Origin: Bacteroidota bacterium
GTDB lineage: Bacteria > Bacteroidota > Bacteroidia > Chitinophagales > Chitinophagaceae
DNA length: 10,039 nucleotides
Direction: 5' to 3'
Assembly (NCBI GenBank): GCA_021780705.1
Contig: JAJXYG010000081.1
Location: 1-10,039, forward strand
Part shown: positions 6,594 through 10,039 of the stretch, in pieces
Layout of the letters: each line of letters opens with the position of its first letter
Position numbering within the stretch: position 1 is the first letter of the stretch
Translations under genes and position numbers: made by a program
Notes under the pieces: generated by a model
The model's database searches: none
Told to the model about the DNA's origin: nothing
What the model saw: only the letters and a program-made list of their open reading frames with translations

Positions 6594-8495
6594 ATGATTG
6601 ATTCTCTTGAGAAAATTCAGGTTCAGATTTATAAAACGCCTAAAGATGGTTCTGTCCAGGTGGCCCGAATCATTGCGGATTTAATTCATGAAAAGAACAG
6701 CCAGGGTAAAAAGGCTGTGATAGGCTTGGCCACGGGTTCCACCCCAAAGTCCCTGTATGCTGAACTGGTGAAGCTGCACCGTGAAGAAGGATTGAGCTTC
6801 AAGAATGTCATCACTTTCAACCTTGACCAGTATTATCCCATGGGACCGGATGCCTTAAACAGCTATCATTATTTCATGCGCAAATACCTGTTCGAACAAA
6901 CCGATATCTACCCCCAGAACTATTATCTTCCCAATGGATTGACTCCAAAGGACCAGATCAAGCAACATTGCCAGGACTATGAAGATAAGATTGCTGAAAA
7001 TGGAGGAATCGATCTACAGATCCTGGGGATCGGGGTAAATGGACATATTGGTTTTAATGAACCAGGTTCCCCCGTGTATTCAAAAACCCGGCTGGTTACC
7101 CTGGAAAACTCGACCCGGATTGCCAATTCCCAGGAATTTGGCAACCTTTCCCAGGTTCCCCGGATGGCTATTACCATGGGAATTAGCACTATTATGCGTT
7201 CCAAAAGAATCATCCTGATGGCATGGGGAAAAACCAAGGCCCCCGTTATTCAGCGGGCAGTGGAAGGAAAGCCCACCGAGGAAGTACCTGCATCCCTGCT
7301 CCAAAATCATGACCAGTGCACTTTTGTAGTCGATGAATTTGCCGCCTCAGACCTTACCCGGTTCAAATCTCCATGGCTCACAGGGGAATGTGAGTGGACT
7401 CCGCAAATGATCAAAAGGGCCGTCATTGGTCTGTCATTAAAATTGAATAAACCTGTATTAAGCCTTACCAATCATGATTATAATGAATTTGGGCTGAGTG
7501 ACCTGTTGGTGGAAAGAGGTGATGCCTATGAAATCAACCTGGAAGTGTACTACATGCTTCGGGACAGCATCACGGGTTGGCCCGGTGGTAAGCCCAACAC
7601 TTACAACCCCAATCATCCTGAAAGAAGTACCCCCTTCCCAAAGAAGGTCCTTATTTTCTCCCCCCACCCTGATGATGACATCATCAGTATGGGAGGTACA
7701 TTCATGAGACTTCATGACCAGGGCCATGATGTACATGTGGCCTACCAGACCAGCGGCAATATTGCTGTCACAGATGAATTTGTGACCCGGTTCCTGGATT
7801 TCACGGTAGGGTTTGAAAAGATATTTGACATTGACAATACCATCAGCCAGTCCATTCTCAATAAAGCCACTTCCTTTATTACCGAAAAGAAATCGAGTGA
7901 AAAGGATACCGATGAAATCAGGAACATCAAGGGGCTCATACGCCGCTGTGAAGCGCGAGCCACCTGTAAATATGTGGGACTGAGGCTGGACCAGATCCAT
8001 TTTATGAATCTCCCCTTCTATGAAACCGGCACCATTGAAAAGAAACCGATGAGTGACCAGGACATTCGAATCACTGTGGATTTGTTACGAACGATTAAGC
8101 CGCACCAGGTATTTTGCGCTGGTGACCTGGCCGACCCGCACGGAACCCACAAGGTCTGTATCGATATTATCCTGGCCGCCCTGGCTTTCATGAAAAATGC
8201 GGGAGACAGCTGGCTGCAGGATTGCCGGGTATGGATGTATAAAGGGGCATGGGAAGAATGGGATATCACCGAAATTGAAATGGCAGTCCCCATGAGTCCG
8301 GACCAGGTGCGAAAAAAACGATATGGGATCTTCATCCATCAATCACAAAAGGACAGCGTGCCCTTCCAGGGAAGCGATAACCGGGAATTCTGGCAGCGTG
8401 CCGAAGAAAGAAATGCCAATACCGCAGAGTTATACGCCCAACTGGGACTCACCAAATATGCCGCTATGGAAGCCTTTGTAAGACTCCCTATCTGA
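6594..8495 (+). CDS. Glucosamine-6-phosphate deaminase-like protein fused to a PIG-L/LmbE deacetylase domain
   Basis: The 633-residue product has two enzyme domains. Residues ~10-265 are a NagB-type domain, which in the family converts glucosamine-6-phosphate to fructose-6-phosphate and ammonia. GLATGSTP (44-51) binds phosphate, Asp78 aligns with the catalytic Asp72 of E. coli NagB, and GHIGFNEP carries His151 and Glu156. Asn149 replaces E. coli Asp141, as it does in Bacillus NagB, but Gln79 replaces the usual Glu of the DEY motif. Residues ~350-600 are a PIG-L/LmbE domain, a zinc N-deacetylase fold. PHPDDD (357-362) and DPHGTH (514-519) supply likely metal ligands His358, Asp361 and His519, with base Asp360. 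The architecture resembles Bacteroides BT_0258-like proteins. It follows a GH20 gene but has its own promoter candidate. Whether it deaminates GlcN6P, deacetylates a related sugar or does both cannot be read from sequence. Confidence 0.9.
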   Translation: MIDSLEKIQVQIYKTPKDGSVQVARIIADLIHEKNSQGKKAVIGLATGSTPKSLYAELVKLHREEGLSFKNVITFNLDQYYPMGPDALNSYHYFMRKYLFEQTDIYPQNYYLPNGLTPKDQIKQHCQDYEDKIAENGGIDLQILGIGVNGHIGFNEPGSPVYSKTRLVTLENSTRIANSQEFGNLSQVPRMAITMGISTIMRSKRIILMAWGKTKAPVIQRAVEGKPTEEVPASLLQNHDQCTFVVDEFAASDLTRFKSPWLTGECEWTPQMIKRAVIGLSLKLNKPVLSLTNHDYNEFGLSDLLVERGDAYEINLEVYYMLRDSITGWPGGKPNTYNPNHPERSTPFPKKVLIFSPHPDDDIISMGGTFMRLHDQGHDVHVAYQTSGNIAVTDEFVTRFLDFTVGFEKIFDIDNTISQSILNKATSFITEKKSSEKDTDEIRNIKGLIRRCEARATCKYVGLRLDQIHFMNLPFYETGTIEKKPMSDQDIRITVDLLRTIKPHQVFCAGDLADPHGTHKVCIDIILAALAFMKNAGDSWLQDCRVWMYKGAWEEWDITEIEMAVPMSPDQVRKKRYGIFIHQSQKDSVPFQGSDNREFWQRAEERNANTAELYAQLGLTKYAAMEAFVRLPI

Positions 8496-8564
8496 AAGTA
8501 AACTTGTCGAAACCGGCCAGTCTGTTTGGGTGGTTGCGTTTCGGAGGAAAGCGCCAATGGCCAA

Positions 8565-8586
8565 ATATGGGGAACATCCCCCATAT
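8565..8586. terminator. hairpin between convergent genes, possible bidirectional terminator
   Basis: ATATGGGG (8565-8572) and CCCCATAT (8579-8586) form a perfect 8-bp stem with a 6-nt loop. It sits in the 110-bp gap between two genes that point at each other, 70 bases after one stop and 20 after the other. There is no T-run on either side beyond TTT on the minus strand. Confidence 0.4.
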
Positions 8587-8605
8587 CCTACAGGTTGTAA
8601 TCCTC

Positions 8606-9514
8606 CTAGAAATAGAAAGGCTTGAAGGTTACTTTTCCCTCCTTGGGTTTCCACTGAATTACCGGGGTAGGTACCCTGAAAATATTGATCCATCCGGGAT
8701 AGGGGGTGGAATGAGCTGTGGTAAAGGCGCCATCGAGGCCAAAAAAGATTTTTCTTTCCCTGGTAAAAGACGGGATGGGTTTCCCATCCACCATAGAGGG
8801 GTTTTTAATCGCTCCCGTCATTCCTTCAGCTCCAAACCCGAAATCCGCATTGAGCCACCTGGGAATATTGGACTTGCCAGCAAAGGAGCTCAGGTTGAAA
8901 GACAACCAGTAGGTCTGCCCATTGTAATCTTTAATCATTCGCTGGGGGAAATTTCTGCCCAGTTCCCCCGGGTTATATTTTGCGTAGAGCGTATGATGGA
9001 AGGAAAATCTCATTTCCATCCGCTGGCGACCCCACATAAATTGCTGGCCCGTAAAGATCAGGCTTCCAGAAATATTGGCGGCCATGTCCCCCGGGGAAAA
9101 GCCCCATTGGGATGAAAATCCGTCCATAATTTCGATCATGGTCATATAGGCCAGTCCAGTAGCTCCAGCGATCCAGGCAGAAGTACCGGTTCTCACTCCA
9201 CTCCACCTCATCAGATTGTATTGGATGGCCGCAATATTATAAGCGGTGGTGGCATGGCCCACTTTATCCATTTTCAGCCATTCGGCATCATCATTGAAAA
9301 AGTGAAAATGGCTTTTGGGAAATTTCTTGTACCAAAGGTACTCCAGGCCCACGGTAGCCAGGGTGGCCACCCCCACCTCACTGGCCGCGACCACATTAAA
9401 CCGGCCTCGGTTGAAATGGGCAGAAGCGGGCAGAAAGCCCTGCTCCTGCCCATAACCGCTTAGAGAAAGAAACCAAAATAAATTCAGGACCGCTAAGGTT
9501 CTCAAATAATTCAT
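8606..9514 (-). CDS. DUF2279 (YfiM-like) exported protein
   Basis: The 302-residue protein has a signal peptide (about residues 1-22, cleavage likely after GYG before Gln23). The centre carries the DUF2279 signatures: MDKVGHATTAY (82-92), EIMDGFSSQWGFSPGDMAAN (128-147) and hydrophobic segments near 46-60, 112-128 and 148-160. The charged His, Asp and Glu within hydrophobic helices are typical of the family, whose function is unknown; members are predicted envelope proteins. The last ~130 residues are rich in alternating hydrophobic and aromatic residues, and the chain ends in Phe, as many outer-membrane beta proteins do. That hints at an outer-membrane portion but is not proof. The start is 21 bases after the stop of the RND gene on the same strand, so the two are probably co-transcribed. 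Confidence 0.8.
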   Translation of the reverse strand: MNYLRTLAVLNLFWFLSLSGYGQEQGFLPASAHFNRGRFNVVAASEVGVATLATVGLEYLWYKKFPKSHFHFFNDDAEWLKMDKVGHATTAYNIAAIQYNLMRWSGVRTGTSAWIAGATGLAYMTMIEIMDGFSSQWGFSPGDMAANISGSLIFTGQQFMWGRQRMEMRFSFHHTLYAKYNPGELGRNFPQRMIKDYNGQTYWLSFNLSSFAGKSNIPRWLNADFGFGAEGMTGAIKNPSMVDGKPIPSFTRERKIFFGLDGAFTTAHSTPYPGWINIFRVPTPVIQWKPKEGKVTFKPFYF

Positions 9515-9535
9515 AATTATGTTTAAACCAAACCC

Positions 9536-10039
9536 CTATTTCTTTTCCTCATCGGCAACGGAATTTTCATCCGGCGCATGCAGCACATCGAATTTCCGGT
9601 AAGCCCGTGCAAAGAAATGGGGAAATATAAGCAATGAAAAGAACATGGCGCACAAAATTCCTCCAATCACCACCCTGGCCAAAGGTCTTGAACTCTCAGA
9701 TCCAATTCCATGAGAAATTGCTGCCGGCAAAAGACCAATTGCTGCCATTAGGGCTGTCATCATCACCGGCCTTACTTTAGAATCAACCCCCATTCTGATG
9801 GCGGCATACAATGAGGGACTATGCCTTTTCTTTCCCTGGTCCAAATTATGTTTGAACTCTGTGATTAGTAATACCCCAAAAAGAATACAAATTCCAAACA
9901 GAGCTATAAATCCAATTCCAGCTGAAATACTGAAATTGGTCCCGGTGATGAATAGCGCTGCGATTCCACCCACAATTGCAAAGGGGACATTTAGAAATAC
10001 CAATCCCGCATCTTTAAAATTTCCAAACATACTAAATAA
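9536..10039 (-). CDS. C-terminal end of an HME-type (CzcA-like) RND efflux transporter (partial)
   Basis: This is the last 167 residues of an inner-membrane proton-driven pump of the RND superfamily; the full protein would be about 1,000 residues and the rest lies beyond the right edge. The frame stays open to the window edge, and the Met at 10030 is internal. The fragment contains the final helical repeat: NVPFAIVGG followed by hydrophobic helices, GFIALFGICILFGVLLI, then RPVMMTALMAAIGLLPAAIS and SRPLARVVIGG, and a last helix before an acidic tail ending in DEEKK. The stretch GSESSRPLARVVIGG is closest to the CzcA/CnrA branch, which exports divalent metals such as Co, Zn and Cd, but a substrate cannot be fixed from this piece. 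The membrane-fusion and outer-membrane partners are not in view and would be expected upstream on the minus strand. Confidence 0.88.
   Translation of the reverse strand, partial: LFSMFGNFKDAGLVFLNVPFAIVGGIAALFITGTNFSISAGIGFIALFGICILFGVLLITEFKHNLDQGKKRHSPSLYAAIRMGVDSKVRPVMMTALMAAIGLLPAAISHGIGSESSRPLARVVIGGILCAMFFSLLIFPHFFARAYRKFDVLHAPDENSVADEEKK

Noticed and set aside
8504-9115. 203-codon plus-strand open frame opposite the DUF2279 gene
   Set aside because: It is antisense to a gene with clear family motifs and a signal peptide; its translation shows no domain pattern.

Overview
The window reads as chromosome from a Bacteroidota member, most likely a Cytophagales/Cyclobacteriaceae-type bacterium (inference). 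Four signs point this way: promoter-like boxes of the Bacteroidota form TAnnTTTG before several genes, no Shine-Dalgarno sequences before starts, a NagB deaminase fused to a PIG-L/LmbE domain (a known Bacteroidota architecture), and MqnE, which implies the futalosine route to menaquinone. Gene density and composition look like ordinary core genome. I see no phage, insertion sequence, CRISPR array or RNA gene.

Layout, left to right. The first ~111 bases look like the 3' end of a plus-strand gene, followed by a possible terminator. mqnE (249-1430) starts almost on top of a good promoter match, so its mRNA may be leaderless. A 490-bp gap (1431-1920) holds no convincing gene but two inverted-repeat structures. 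Next come pfkA (1921-2904) and pyk (3022-4512), the two ATP-linked, effectively irreversible control steps of glycolysis; pyk is closed by a clear intrinsic terminator. A secreted GH20 beta-N-acetylhexosaminidase (4747-6390) is followed by the NagB-PIG-L fusion (6594-8495), which has its own promoter candidate overlapping a strong AT-rich palindrome. On the minus strand, converging on these, are a DUF2279/YfiM-like exported protein (8606-9514) and, just upstream of it, the C-terminal end of an HME-type (CzcA-like) RND efflux pump that runs off the right edge.

How the genes fit together. GH20 would release GlcNAc or GalNAc outside the cytoplasm. The fusion protein carries a plausible deacetylase site and a GlcN6P-deaminase fold, so it could turn an acetylated amino-sugar phosphate into fructose-6-phosphate. 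PfkA and Pyk then take fructose-6-phosphate to pyruvate. The window could therefore hold both ends of an amino-sugar-to-pyruvate route. This is inference from neighbourhood and domains; the substrate of the fusion is not known from sequence.

The most interesting leads are the fusion enzyme with its palindromic promoter, the apparently leaderless mqnE, and the structured non-coding element upstream of pfkA. None is strong evidence for a wholly new system.
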